A program made the position numbers and the translations under genes. Below the pieces are notes generated by a model that had not been told where the DNA came from, made no database searches, and saw only the letters and a program-made list of their open reading frames with translations. A stretch of 64,000 nt of DNA from Rhizobiales bacterium CCH3-A5 (GTDB lineage Bacteria > Pseudomonadota > Alphaproteobacteria > Rhizobiales > Beijerinckiaceae): assembly GCA_001556025.1 (NCBI GenBank), contig LSIB01000122.1:1-64000 (forward strand), read 5' to 3'. Positions 51,481 to 60,622 of the stretch are shown here, piece after piece. Within the stretch, counting starts at the first letter, position 1, and each line of letters begins with the position of its first letter.

Positions 51481-53601
51481 CTATTGGAGGCGGACAGAGA
51501 CGCTCTCGCTGACGCCGGCTGAGTCGATCACGGAAATCCGCACGAAGCCGCGCCCGCCGGGCTGCCAGGCGGCCTCGCGCCGGCGGGTGGGCGACAGTAC
51601 CGGCGCGCCATCGACCAGCCAGGTGAAGGGCGGCGCGCCGCCGGTGACCTTGAGGTTGAGGAGTGCGCGGCCATCGACGGCCGAGGCGGCGAGGTCGATG
51701 CGCGCGCCCTCCGGCGGGAAGGCAAGCTTGAGCGTGGGCGTCGCCATGGCCAACACGGTCTTGGGGATGTCCTGTCGCAGATGGCGCAAGGGCGGCGGCA
51801 ATTGCGCGGCGCTGGCGGTGATCGCATCCGCCGGCATCGGGAAGGCGCGCGGGTCGATCCCGAGCCTCGCGAAGGCGTCGAACAGGATCGGAGCCGCCAC
51901 GCTGCGCCCAACGAGGCCGGGCACCGCGCCATTGTCGGCCCGCCCGACCCAGACGCCGATCGTGTGCTTGCGGTCGAACCCGACCGCCCAGGCGTCGCGA
52001 TAGCCGTAAGAGGTGCCGGTCTTGTATGCGATGCGGCCGGGAGCGGCGTTGAGCGGCGGCGGCGCGCCGAGCAGCGTATCGGCGACATACCAGGCGGCGA
52101 CCGGATCGACGAGGCGAAGCGGGAGCGCCTCCGCCGAGGGGGAAGATTTGACGGTCAACTCCGACATCTGCCCGCCGCGCGCCAGCCCGACATAAAGCCG
52201 CGTCAGGTCCGACAGCGTGATGCCAAGGCCGCCGAGACCGACCGCCAGCCCCGGCGCGCCGCCCTCCTTGGGCATGGCGACCGTGACCCCTGCATCGCGC
52301 AGCCGCGACAGGAAGCGCTGCGGCCCAACCGCCGAGAGCAACTCGACAGCCGGCAAGTTGAGCGAGAGCTGCAGCGCCTTTCGCGCGGACACCATGCCCT
52401 GGAACGTCATATCGAAGTTCTCGGGCACATAGATGCCGTAGCGCGTCGGCCGGTCCTCCAGCATCGTTTCGGGATGGGCGAGGCCGTTGTCGAAGGCGAG
52501 CGCGTAGATCAAAGGCTTCAGCGCCGAGCCGGGCGAGCGCAGCGCACGCGTCAGGTCGAGCGAGCCGGCGCGCTCGGCGGCGAAATAGTCGACGCCGCCG
52601 ACCGAGGCGCGGATCGCGCCGGTGTCGTTGTCGACCACGAGGATCGCGGTCGAGACCTGAGGCGGCAACGTCACGACGCGCTCGCGGGCGAGGCTTTCGA
52701 GATTGGACTGCAGGCGCGCATCGAGGGTAAGCCGGTGGACGGGCTCAGCGGGAGCCTGCGCCACGACCTGCTCGGCGACATGCGGGGCGAGGTTGGGGAA
52801 GGGTTTTCGCGCAGCGGGGATCGGCTCGTCGCGGGCGGCGGCGATTTCGGCCGACGTAACTAGTCCTGCTCTGGCTGCACGAGCCAGGACGCGGTCACGG
52901 GCGCGCTCGGCGGTGGCGGCGAAGCGGTCGGGACGGCGCTGCTCGGGGGCTTGCGGCAGGGCCACCAGAAGCGCGGCCTCGGCAGTCGAGAGCCGCTTCG
53001 GCTCCTTGCCGAAATAGGCGAAGCTCGCTGCGCGCACGCCTTCGAGATTGCCGCCAAAGGGGGCGAGCGTCAGATAGAGATCGAGAATGCGGGCCTTTTC
53101 GAATCGCCGCTCCAGCTCGATGGCGCGCACCGCCTGCCTGAGCTTGGCGGCAAGCGAGCGCTCCTCGCGCGGCTCCAGCAGCCGGGCGACCTGCATCGAG
53201 AGCGTCGAGCCGCCGGAGACGATGCGGCCGTTCGCGAGCGCCTGCCATGCGGCGCGGGCCATGCCGAGCGGATCGATGCCGGCATGGCTGTCGAAGCGCT
53301 TGTCCTCATAGGCCTTCAGCATGGCGAGGTAACGTGGATCGACGTCGGCATGCGTGACCGGCAGCTTCCAGCGGCCGTCATCGGTCAGGAAAGGCCGCAG
53401 CAGACGGCCCTCGCGGTCGAGCACGACGGTGGAGCGATCGGAGGCGGTTGTGAGGTCGAGCGGGGGGAGGCTGGCGGCGTAGGCGAGGAGGGCGGCGCAC
53501 CCCGTCATTGCGAGGAGCGTCAGCGACGAAGCAATCCAGCGGGCTGCGCGACGGCTCCTGGGTTGCTTCGCTGCGCTCGCAATGACGCCTGGCACTTCCA
53601 T
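51481..53601 (-). CDS. pbpC: Penicillin-binding protein 1C, with a repeat in its N-terminal coding region
   Basis: This 706-residue bifunctional-type murein synthase has a membrane anchor, a glycosyltransferase-51 domain (about residues 60-240: 'YEDKRFDSHAGIDPLGMARAAWQAL', 'GGSTLSMQVARLLEP'), a transpeptidase domain with the SxxK motif 'SPGSALKP' and 'YKTGTSYGYRDAWAVGF', and a C-terminal BiPBP_C domain. The frame from ATG 53601 lies 4 bases after the upstream alpha-2-macroglobulin stop and runs through an 85-base palindromic repeat, which would encode 'VIASAAKQPRSRRAARWIAS'. A second ATG at 53508 (MTGCAALLAYAA) would avoid it but lacks a clear ribosome-binding site. Pairing with alpha-2-macroglobulin is a classic arrangement. 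Confidence 0.93.
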   Translation of the reverse strand: MEVPGVIASAAKQPRSRRAARWIASSLTLLAMTGCAALLAYAASLPPLDLTTASDRSTVVLDREGRLLRPFLTDDGRWKLPVTHADVDPRYLAMLKAYEDKRFDSHAGIDPLGMARAAWQALANGRIVSGGSTLSMQVARLLEPREERSLAAKLRQAVRAIELERRFEKARILDLYLTLAPFGGNLEGVRAASFAYFGKEPKRLSTAEAALLVALPQAPEQRRPDRFAATAERARDRVLARAARAGLVTSAEIAAARDEPIPAARKPFPNLAPHVAEQVVAQAPAEPVHRLTLDARLQSNLESLARERVVTLPPQVSTAILVVDNDTGAIRASVGGVDYFAAERAGSLDLTRALRSPGSALKPLIYALAFDNGLAHPETMLEDRPTRYGIYVPENFDMTFQGMVSARKALQLSLNLPAVELLSAVGPQRFLSRLRDAGVTVAMPKEGGAPGLAVGLGGLGITLSDLTRLYVGLARGGQMSELTVKSSPSAEALPLRLVDPVAAWYVADTLLGAPPPLNAAPGRIAYKTGTSYGYRDAWAVGFDRKHTIGVWVGRADNGAVPGLVGRSVAAPILFDAFARLGIDPRAFPMPADAITASAAQLPPPLRHLRQDIPKTVLAMATPTLKLAFPPEGARIDLAASAVDGRALLNLKVTGGAPPFTWLVDGAPVLSPTRRREAAWQPGGRGFVRISVIDSAGVSESVSVRLQ
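53503..53587. repeat. REP-like palindrome (family B) inside the 5' end of pbpC
   Basis: The 85-base element has perfect 12-base inverted ends, CGTCATTGCGAG and CTCGCAATGACG. Inside are GACGAAGCAATCCAG and GGGTTGCTTCGCTGCG, which are complementary over the core GAAGCAA. The type is a common intergenic repeat of Hyphomicrobiales by recollection. Here it covers codons about 5-33 of the pbpC frame. Confidence 0.85.
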
Positions 53602-53605
53602 CGCC

Positions 53606-56600
53606 CTACCGCGCCGAAGCGATGTCCACCGTCCCGAACGCCGTGCGCCCGAAGCGATCGGGCCGGTACATGTCCTCGATCACGGCGGCGGGCGCGACAT
53701 AGCGGCCGGGCGAGACGGCGCGGGCGATGTAGGCGACGGTGAAGGCGAGTTTTTGGGAGCTTGAGCCGTCGCGGTCAAACGCCGCGACATAGCGGTCATC
53801 GCGCGCTTCGGAGTGGACCGGCGTGACTTCCTGCTTCAGCCAGTCGAGCCCGGCGGTCGAAGCGCCTTCGGTCAGGTTGGCGTTCTCGATCTCCAGGCCC
53901 GCCGGCAGCGGATCGACCAGCAGCACCCGGCCGTAGCGGGTCGTCGGCTCGGTCACGGTCAGCGCCACGACATAGCGCTCGTTCTGGCGCAGCCGCGCAG
54001 GGTCGGCCCGCTCGCCCTTCATCGTGTAGATCACGCGCTCCAGCCCGAAGCCCTGGTTCAGCGCGGGCTCGGCCCCTGTCGGGATGCCGGAGACGGTGAT
54101 CACGGCCTGCGCTGCGCCCGCGCCGGGATTGGCGACGGTGAGCGGCCGGGCCTCCAGCGCCTCCTGCGAGATCGTGCGGTAGAGCGGGCCCTTACGCTCG
54201 GTTCCGTCGACGATCAGCGACATGCCTTCGGCGTCCTTGGCCATGGCTTGGGCAGCGAGCACCATCCACATCTGCTCCTGCGTCGAGGTGTAGCGCGCAG
54301 CACTGCGCGCCTGCTCGACGACTGAAGCGGCGCGCGAGATGTCGGCGCGTTCGCCATTGGCCTCGGCGATCAGCGCCAGCACGCCCGCGCCGTCGCGCAG
54401 GCGCGTGCCGTAATCTGCCCGCGACAGCCCGTCATCGCGGGTCGCCTGCAGGCTGGCGAGGGCGCTGGTGAAGGCGGTCCGGCCACGCGCGCGGTCGCCG
54501 AGCGCCGACAAGGCCGCGCCGATCTGGCCGCGCGAGAGAGGCGTGGCGAAGTCGTTCAGCTTGTTGTCGGCGAGATAGCGCAGGTCGCCCATCACCGGCC
54601 GGCCGTTGCGGGCCAGCACATAGAGCGCATAGGCGATGCCGGCAGCCTCCTCCTTGTTGATCTCGCTGGTATTGACGACCTGGTTGCGCAGGCGATCGAG
54701 GGCGAGGTTGAAAGCGATCGTCGGCACCGCGAACTGGCGCTCGCGGGCGCGGGTAAGGAAGTCGGCGACGAACGCATCGAGCCAGAGATCCTCGCCGCCG
54801 ACGCCCCAGAGGCCGAAGGAGCCATTGGCGCCCTGGCGGGCCAGCACGCGCTCGATCGCGCCATTGACGCGCTCGTCGGCGTTGGCGTCGAGCGCCAGGT
54901 TCTCCATCGTGGCGAGCCTGTTGACCGCGAGCAGCGGCAGCGCGCGGCTGACCGTCTGCTCGGTGCAGCCGTAAGGGTAGCGGTCGAGCGCCTTGAGCAA
55001 GGCCGGCACGTCGAGCGCGGCCAGCGGCGAGACCGAGACCGAGACCTGTCCGGAATTGGGCACGAGATCAGCCATCAGATCGGCAGAGACGGTGATCGAG
55101 CCGCCATTGCCGGGGATCGGCCGGACGACGCGCCGTGCGATCGTCGCGGCTGAAGGCTGCACCCGGACAGCGAGATTCTGCACCGTGCCGACGCCGTTCG
55201 GCCCGGTGATCTTCACATCGAACTCGGCTCGGCCCAATCCTGCGGCAGTGACCGGCAGCGTCATCTGCGTCTTGGCCCCGGTGGCGAGCTGGACCGTGCG
55301 GCGTGTCGCGTCGGCTGCTATCAGGACGGGGCCGCGCACATCGAGATCGACCACATAGGGCCCGGCCGGGCCCTCGACATTGTCGATCTGGAGGTGGAAA
55401 CGCGACTGGTCGCCGATGGCGAGGAAGCGCGGCAGGGTCGCCTGCGCCACCACCGGGTCGCGCACGATGACGTCGGTGCTGGCCTGCCCGGTGCGGCCGG
55501 CGCTCCAGGCCACCGCCATGACGCGGACCGAGCCGTTGAACGCCGGCATGTCGAAATCGATCTTCGCCGTGCCGTCGGGGCCGACCTTCACCACGCCGGA
55601 ATAGCGCGCCACCGGCTCCTGCGTGGGCTTTTCGCCGCCGAGCGCGGGGGCTGCGTCGCCGCCAGTGCGGATCGCGCCGCGCACGCCCTGCATGCCGTCG
55701 ATCAGATAGCCGTAGAGATCGCGCAGTTCGTGGCCGAGCTGGCGCTGGCCGAAGAAGAATTTGCTCGGATCGGGGCTCTCGAAGCGTGTCAGGTTGAGAA
55801 TGCCGACATCGACGGCGGCAACCGTGACGAAGGCGTCCTCACCGGCGCGCGCGCCGGCGACCTTGACCGGCAGAGACAGGGTCGAGAGCGGGCGAATCAG
55901 ATTGGGCGCGCCGAGATCGAGCGTCAGCGTCCTGCTCTCCTTGCCGATCTGGAACCAGGACAGGCCGATGGCGCGGCCGGGCAGACGCTGGGCGGCCGTA
56001 TCCATCGGGCGGTGCGCCAGCACGACGAGATAGGCGCTGGCGCCCCACTCGGCCTTGACCGGGATCGACGCTGTCGCGCCGCCTGCGGATACGTCGATCG
56101 TGCGCAATTCGCTCAGCCGGTCGCTGACCACCGCGATCGTGGCCTTGCCCGCGAAACGGGGCGCGAGCCGGACCTGCAGGCTCTCGCCCTCGGCGTAGGA
56201 CGCCTTGTCGAGCGCGACATCGAGCACGTCGGGCGTATCGGCGGTCTTGTCGGCCTCGTAGCCGACGGTGAAGGAAACCGAGGTCTCGGTGGCGTCCGCG
56301 CCGTCGGCCGAGACGTCGAGCCGGTAAGTGCCCCAGTCGACCGCCGAGGCGATACGCGCGCCTGCATCGACCGTCACCGCGATTTCGCCATCGGCGACGC
56401 GGCGCGTCTGCTTGACGCCCTCGAAGTTCCAGCGCCCGTCCTGGAAGAACCACTGGTAGTTCCGCGTGACCTTGGACAGCGTCCATTTCACGCCGGGCCG
56501 GGCGAGGCGGCGGCCGTCGCCATTGGCCATGATGACCTCGAAATTCGCGGTCTGGCCGTTGCCGAGTTCGCCGTCCCTGAACAGCTTCTTCACGCCGATC

Positions 56601-58858
56601 GCCGCGCCCTTGGGCACGATCGGCAGAGTCACCGAACGGGCGATGGCGCGTCCGCCGGGCTCGCCGACGCGCAGGGTCAGTTCGACCTCCAGAGGGCGGT
56701 TGGTCTCCGGCTGTTCGACCGGATTGGCGAGCGTGGCCTTGCCGGCGGCGTCGGTCGTGGCGCTTTCCTCGAAGTCGAACTGGCGCGGCTCGAAGGCCTC
56801 GTCGGTCAGGCCGACCTCGTAGCCGTCGAAGCCGGTGATGGCGCTGGCGGCGGCCGACTTGATCGTCAGCGAGCCGGTGACGTCGAGCTCGGAGCCCGGC
56901 GCGCCGTAGAGATAGCGCGCAGTCACGTCGATCTCGGCCGGCTCGCCGGCCTGCAGGACCGGCTTCTTCGGCGCGAGCGTCAGCTCCAGCCGCTCGGGCA
57001 CGTAGTCCTCGACGAGGAAGGAGACCTCTCCGATCGCGGGACCCTTCGGATCGGCGAAGGCCTGCACGCGCCAGGTGCCGGTCTGCGCGCCGGAGATCAG
57101 CGGGATTGCGTGGGCGCGGCCGCCGGCGCCCTGGTCCTCGACCTGGCGGCGGCGGTATTCGACGCCGTCGGGGCGCTTGACCGCGATGGTCAGCGGCAGC
57201 CCGGTCACCGCCGCGCCGCGCGCATCGCGCAGCAGGCCGGTAAGATAGACCGTCTCGCCCGAGCGGTAGACGCCGCGCTCGGTGTAGAGATAGGCGTCGA
57301 GGCCGGCAGGGGCGACGCGGCCCTTGACGCCGCGGTCGGAGAGATCGAACGCCGTCTGCTTGAGGTCGAGGAAGCCGTAATCCTCGCCCAGCAGCGCGGT
57401 GACGAGGCCGGGCGCATTGCCGCCCTGGCCCTTGCCGAGCCCTGAGTCGAAGCGGGCATAGCCGTTAGCGTCAGAGCGGGCCGTGCCCAAAATCTCGTTG
57501 TTGCGGGCGACGAGGCGGATTTCCGTGTCGGCGACGGGAGAGGCGTCGGCGAGCGAGCGCACCAGCACATGCACGCCGTCTGGTCCGGTGAAGGCGGTGA
57601 GGCCGAGATCGGAGACGACGAACCATTGCGTGGCGCGCGTCGTGCCGTCGTCATAGTCGCCGCCGTCGCTATCGGATGGCGCTGGCGCCGCGCGGCCGCC
57701 GGAAGGCTTGGCGAACATCACATAGACGCCGGGCTTGAGCGCGCCGACCGCCTCGATCACCGGGAAGGCGGTGACCACGTCCTTGTTGAGTTCGGACTTG
57801 ACCTCCATCGAGCCGGTCCAGACGGTCTGGCCCTTGTCGGAAGCGATCTGCTTCGACTGATAGGAGCCAAGCTGGCCCAAAAAGTCCTCGGAATGGACCG
57901 AGTTGATCAGATTGCGGTCGCCGATGCGCATCACCTCGAGATCGAGCCTGTCGGCATTGACCGAGACGACCGGGACGCCCTGCTGGCCGGTGCGCGGCAG
58001 CACGTAGTTCTTGCCAGTAAAGCGCACAGACGGCGTGCGGTCGCGGACATAGATCTCGTAATCGCCCGATTTCAGCAGTTTCTCGTCGGGAATCGCCGAG
58101 GGCACGCCCTGGCGGATGACGAAGGCGTAGCGCTCGCCATGGCGCAGGCCGTCGACGCAGATCTGGCGCTCCTCGGCGCTGACGGCGAAATCGCCGCGCC
58201 CGCCTGAAACCGCCACATAGGGCGCAAAATCGACGCGGCCGCGCGCCAGCGGTTCGGAGAATTCGAAGCAGGCGCGGGGCGAGGCTGCGTCGGCATCGAC
58301 CTTGTTGCCGGTGAGGCGGAAGCCGCGCGTTTCGCGCAGGGCCTCGTAGGCGGTGCGCAGCGATGCATTGTCGACGAGGTCGAGGCTGAGGCGATAGGTC
58401 GTCAGCGCCGGACGCCAGACCTCGTTCTTCTCGAAGGTGCGGGCGAGCACGCCGAGCGAGGCGGCCTCGTCGGCCCGGTTCGCCGAGCGCTGATAGGCGA
58501 GATAGGCCGCCGAAACGGCTCGCTCGCGCAGCTCGTAGCGCTCGCGGTAGTCGCGCGGCTCGATCGCGTTGGCGGCGTTGGCCATCAGCCGCCAGGCGGC
58601 GGCGTTGTTGGGCTCGGCCACCACGGCTGCGTTGGCGCGCGGCAGGGCGGCGCGGGCGTCACCCCGGCCGAGCGCGGCGAGGCCGTCGCGCAGAGCCGTC
58701 GTCGCGGGCTGTCCGGCCGAAACCTCGCGCTTCAGCCGCTCTTCGAGCTGTTGGCCCTGGGCCGCGAGATCAGAGCGGACATAGGCTTTCTGGGCGAAAG
58801 CGGGGGCGGCCGCGACGACCAGACCCAAGGCAAGCGCGAGGCGGGCGAGCAGCGTCAT
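53606..58858 (-). CDS. Alpha-2-macroglobulin family protein (YfhM-like) with thioester motif
   Basis: This periplasmic protease trap has about 1750 residues. The cleavable signal 'LLARLALALGLVVAAAPAFAQ' has no lipobox cysteine, unlike the lipid-anchored E. coli protein. Multiple macroglobulin domains are followed by the thioester 'YPYGCTEQTVSR' with Cys at residue 1298 and the helical TED region. Thus it should covalently trap attacking proteases. It precedes pbpC by 4 bases in one operon, a widespread pairing thought to guard the envelope when murein is repaired. ATG 58858 with GGAG upstream is used; frames from 58870 and 58966 are possible. Confidence 0.95.
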   Translation of the reverse strand: MTLLARLALALGLVVAAAPAFAQKAYVRSDLAAQGQQLEERLKREVSAGQPATTALRDGLAALGRGDARAALPRANAAVVAEPNNAAAWRLMANAANAIEPRDYRERYELRERAVSAAYLAYQRSANRADEAASLGVLARTFEKNEVWRPALTTYRLSLDLVDNASLRTAYEALRETRGFRLTGNKVDADAASPRACFEFSEPLARGRVDFAPYVAVSGGRGDFAVSAEERQICVDGLRHGERYAFVIRQGVPSAIPDEKLLKSGDYEIYVRDRTPSVRFTGKNYVLPRTGQQGVPVVSVNADRLDLEVMRIGDRNLINSVHSEDFLGQLGSYQSKQIASDKGQTVWTGSMEVKSELNKDVVTAFPVIEAVGALKPGVYVMFAKPSGGRAAPAPSDSDGGDYDDGTTRATQWFVVSDLGLTAFTGPDGVHVLVRSLADASPVADTEIRLVARNNEILGTARSDANGYARFDSGLGKGQGGNAPGLVTALLGEDYGFLDLKQTAFDLSDRGVKGRVAPAGLDAYLYTERGVYRSGETVYLTGLLRDARGAAVTGLPLTIAVKRPDGVEYRRRQVEDQGAGGRAHAIPLISGAQTGTWRVQAFADPKGPAIGEVSFLVEDYVPERLELTLAPKKPVLQAGEPAEIDVTARYLYGAPGSELDVTGSLTIKSAAASAITGFDGYEVGLTDEAFEPRQFDFEESATTDAAGKATLANPVEQPETNRPLEVELTLRVGEPGGRAIARSVTLPIVPKGAAIGVKKLFRDGELGNGQTANFEVIMANGDGRRLARPGVKWTLSKVTRNYQWFFQDGRWNFEGVKQTRRVADGEIAVTVDAGARIASAVDWGTYRLDVSADGADATETSVSFTVGYEADKTADTPDVLDVALDKASYAEGESLQVRLAPRFAGKATIAVVSDRLSELRTIDVSAGGATASIPVKAEWGASAYLVVLAHRPMDTAAQRLPGRAIGLSWFQIGKESRTLTLDLGAPNLIRPLSTLSLPVKVAGARAGEDAFVTVAAVDVGILNLTRFESPDPSKFFFGQRQLGHELRDLYGYLIDGMQGVRGAIRTGGDAAPALGGEKPTQEPVARYSGVVKVGPDGTAKIDFDMPAFNGSVRVMAVAWSAGRTGQASTDVIVRDPVVAQATLPRFLAIGDQSRFHLQIDNVEGPAGPYVVDLDVRGPVLIAADATRRTVQLATGAKTQMTLPVTAAGLGRAEFDVKITGPNGVGTVQNLAVRVQPSAATIARRVVRPIPGNGGSITVSADLMADLVPNSGQVSVSVSPLAALDVPALLKALDRYPYGCTEQTVSRALPLLAVNRLATMENLALDANADERVNGAIERVLARQGANGSFGLWGVGGEDLWLDAFVADFLTRARERQFAVPTIAFNLALDRLRNQVVNTSEINKEEAAGIAYALYVLARNGRPVMGDLRYLADNKLNDFATPLSRGQIGAALSALGDRARGRTAFTSALASLQATRDDGLSRADYGTRLRDGAGVLALIAEANGERADISRAASVVEQARSAARYTSTQEQMWMVLAAQAMAKDAEGMSLIVDGTERKGPLYRTISQEALEARPLTVANPGAGAAQAVITVSGIPTGAEPALNQGFGLERVIYTMKGERADPARLRQNERYVVALTVTEPTTRYGRVLLVDPLPAGLEIENANLTEGASTAGLDWLKQEVTPVHSEARDDRYVAAFDRDGSSSQKLAFTVAYIARAVSPGRYVAPAAVIEDMYRPDRFGRTAFGTVDIASAR

Positions 58859-59060
58859 GGTCGTCTCCATCGAACCGGGAGGGGCAGTCTCGCGCAGGCG
58901 CGCTTCGACTGGATGACGGGGCTGCCGGTCCGCACGGCAGGCTATCACCGGCGCTTGCGCGCGCAATCCGAAAGCGAAGGGTCGGACGCGCGATCGCAGT
59001 TGCGGAGTGGAGCGATCTGTCGCTGAATGCTGCTGCCTCTGACCACTCGGGAGACGGGCG

Positions 59061-60497
59061 ATGATGCTGACGATCGGATTTGCCTCGCTGCGCGGCGGCT
59101 GCGCCGGTCTCGTGCTGGCCGGGGCCTTCGCCCTGTCGGGAGCATCGCTCGCTCAGACGCCGGCGCCCAACCCGCAACTGGCCGCTGCGCAATCGGGTTT
59201 CGAGGCGCTGCCGGAAGCCGAACGCAAGGCGATCCAGACCGATCTGATCTGGACCGGTCATCTCAACAGCGCCGCGAGCGGTGGCTACGGGCCCTTGACC
59301 TTCCGGGCCGTCAACGCCTTCAAGGCGGGCAAGGGCGCGCCCGACGGGCTTTTGACGCCGGCCGAGCGGCGCGTTCTGGCGCAGCAGGGGCAGGCGGCGC
59401 GCGACGCCGCAGGCTTCCGGATCGTCAGCGACGAGCGCACCGGCATCAGGCTTGGTGTGCCGCAGGCGGTGCTGCCGAAGCGCGAAGCGCTGCCGACCGG
59501 CAGCCGGTGGCAGAGCGCCGACGGCAAGGTCACGCTCGATGTGACGACCACGCCGATGGTCGAGCCGCTGGAGGCCATCTTCGAGCGCGCGACGGTGGCG
59601 AACCCGAACAATCCCGGCCGCAAGATCACCTACAAGTTGCTGCGGCCGGATTTCTTCGTCATCACCGGCGAGACGCCGACGGGCAAGTTCTACCGCCGGC
59701 TCGCCGCCGGGCCGCAGGGCCTGCGCGGCTTCTCGATCGGCTATGATAAGGCGCTCGCGCCCGGCCTCGACAAGCTCGTCATCGCGATCGCGTCGAGCTT
59801 CGAGCCGTTCCCGACCGGGCCTGCGCCGACCGCGCCTGCCACGACGCCGGGCGGCGCGATCGCCGGGCTGACCGGGGGCGTCCCGCAACTGCCGCCGGTG
59901 ACCGCGCGGCCGACGGAGCGTCATGGCGTCGGACTCGCTCTGTCCGACCGTGCTGTCCTGACAGCGGCGAGCGCGCTCGATGGCTGCCGCACGCTGCGCG
60001 CCGGCGGGCGCGTCGCACGCCTGCGGCTCAAGGACGACGCGACGGGACTTGCGGTGCTCGATCTCGACGGCAACTCCGGAGCAGCCGCGTCCGGCTTGCG
60101 GGCCGAGGCGTTGGCCGACAAGGAGAGCCTCGTGCTGCTCGCCTTCGGCGACGATGGCGGCAAGCGGGCGGCGCAGGCCTTGCCGGGCTCGGGCGCGCGG
60201 ATCGGGCCGAACGCGGCGGTGTTCGCGCCGCTCCAGCCGGGCCAGGCCGGCAGCCCGGTGTTCGACCGGCAGGGGCGCTGGGTCGGCCTGGTCACCGCCA
60301 ACCCGTCCGACAAGGTGCTGGTCGCAGGCGTCGCGCCGCAGCGCGCCTATGCGATCGCTGACGGGGCGGCGCTGCAGGCTGTCCTCGGCAAGGCGGGCCT
60401 CGCCGTCGCACCGGCGGCGGCCGGCAGCGATCTCAGCACCGGGGAGGTGGTCGAGAAGGCCGGCAAAGCTGTGCTGCCGGTCGTCTGCGGATTGTGA
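59061..60497 (+). CDS. Secreted trypsin-like protein lacking catalytic His and Ser (probable pseudoprotease)
   Basis: The protein has 478 residues with a signal peptide (cleavage near 'GASLAQT'). An N-terminal helical region resembles a peptidoglycan-binding-like repeat ('IQTDLIWTGHLNSAASGGYGPLTFRAVNAFK'). A central domain and a Pro/Thr linker follow. The C-terminal third follows the S1C serine-protease pattern, but where active enzymes have a catalytic His this one has Ser304 ('VLTAASALDGC'). The usual GNSGGP serine motif reads 'GQAGSP', with Ala396 in place of the nucleophile. It is therefore unlikely to cut proteins and may bind or sense ligands. It is divergent from the alpha-2-macroglobulin/pbpC operon, so an envelope role is likely. 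Confidence 0.8.
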   Translation: MMLTIGFASLRGGCAGLVLAGAFALSGASLAQTPAPNPQLAAAQSGFEALPEAERKAIQTDLIWTGHLNSAASGGYGPLTFRAVNAFKAGKGAPDGLLTPAERRVLAQQGQAARDAAGFRIVSDERTGIRLGVPQAVLPKREALPTGSRWQSADGKVTLDVTTTPMVEPLEAIFERATVANPNNPGRKITYKLLRPDFFVITGETPTGKFYRRLAAGPQGLRGFSIGYDKALAPGLDKLVIAIASSFEPFPTGPAPTAPATTPGGAIAGLTGGVPQLPPVTARPTERHGVGLALSDRAVLTAASALDGCRTLRAGGRVARLRLKDDATGLAVLDLDGNSGAAASGLRAEALADKESLVLLAFGDDGGKRAAQALPGSGARIGPNAAVFAPLQPGQAGSPVFDRQGRWVGLVTANPSDKVLVAGVAPQRAYAIADGAALQAVLGKAGLAVAPAAAGSDLSTGEVVEKAGKAVLPVVCGL

Positions 60498-60596
60498 TGC
60501 CACACGCAAACAGCAGTTGTCTGCGCCGCGACAATCGGCTCAGATAGCGCGCCTATCCAAGAGCGCCCCGGTTTCGATCCGAGGAGCGCTCATGTT

Positions 60597-60608
60597 TAAA
60601 TCGATTTA
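60597..60608. promoter_or_regulatory. AT-rich palindrome before tctC
   Basis: TAAATCGATTTA is a perfect 12-base palindrome immediately before the GGAGGAAA ribosome-binding site of tctC. AT-rich palindromes are rare in this GC-rich sequence, so a regulator site covering the leader is possible. The regulator is not identified. Confidence 0.4.
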
Positions 60609-60622
60609 GCGGAGGAAACATC

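Noticed and set aside
55394..57445. Long plus-strand frame of 683 codons opposite the alpha-2-macroglobulin gene
   Set aside because: Antisense shadow; the composition (Asp/Arg/Ala/Gly/His) matches no family and the minus-strand frame is clearly the real gene.
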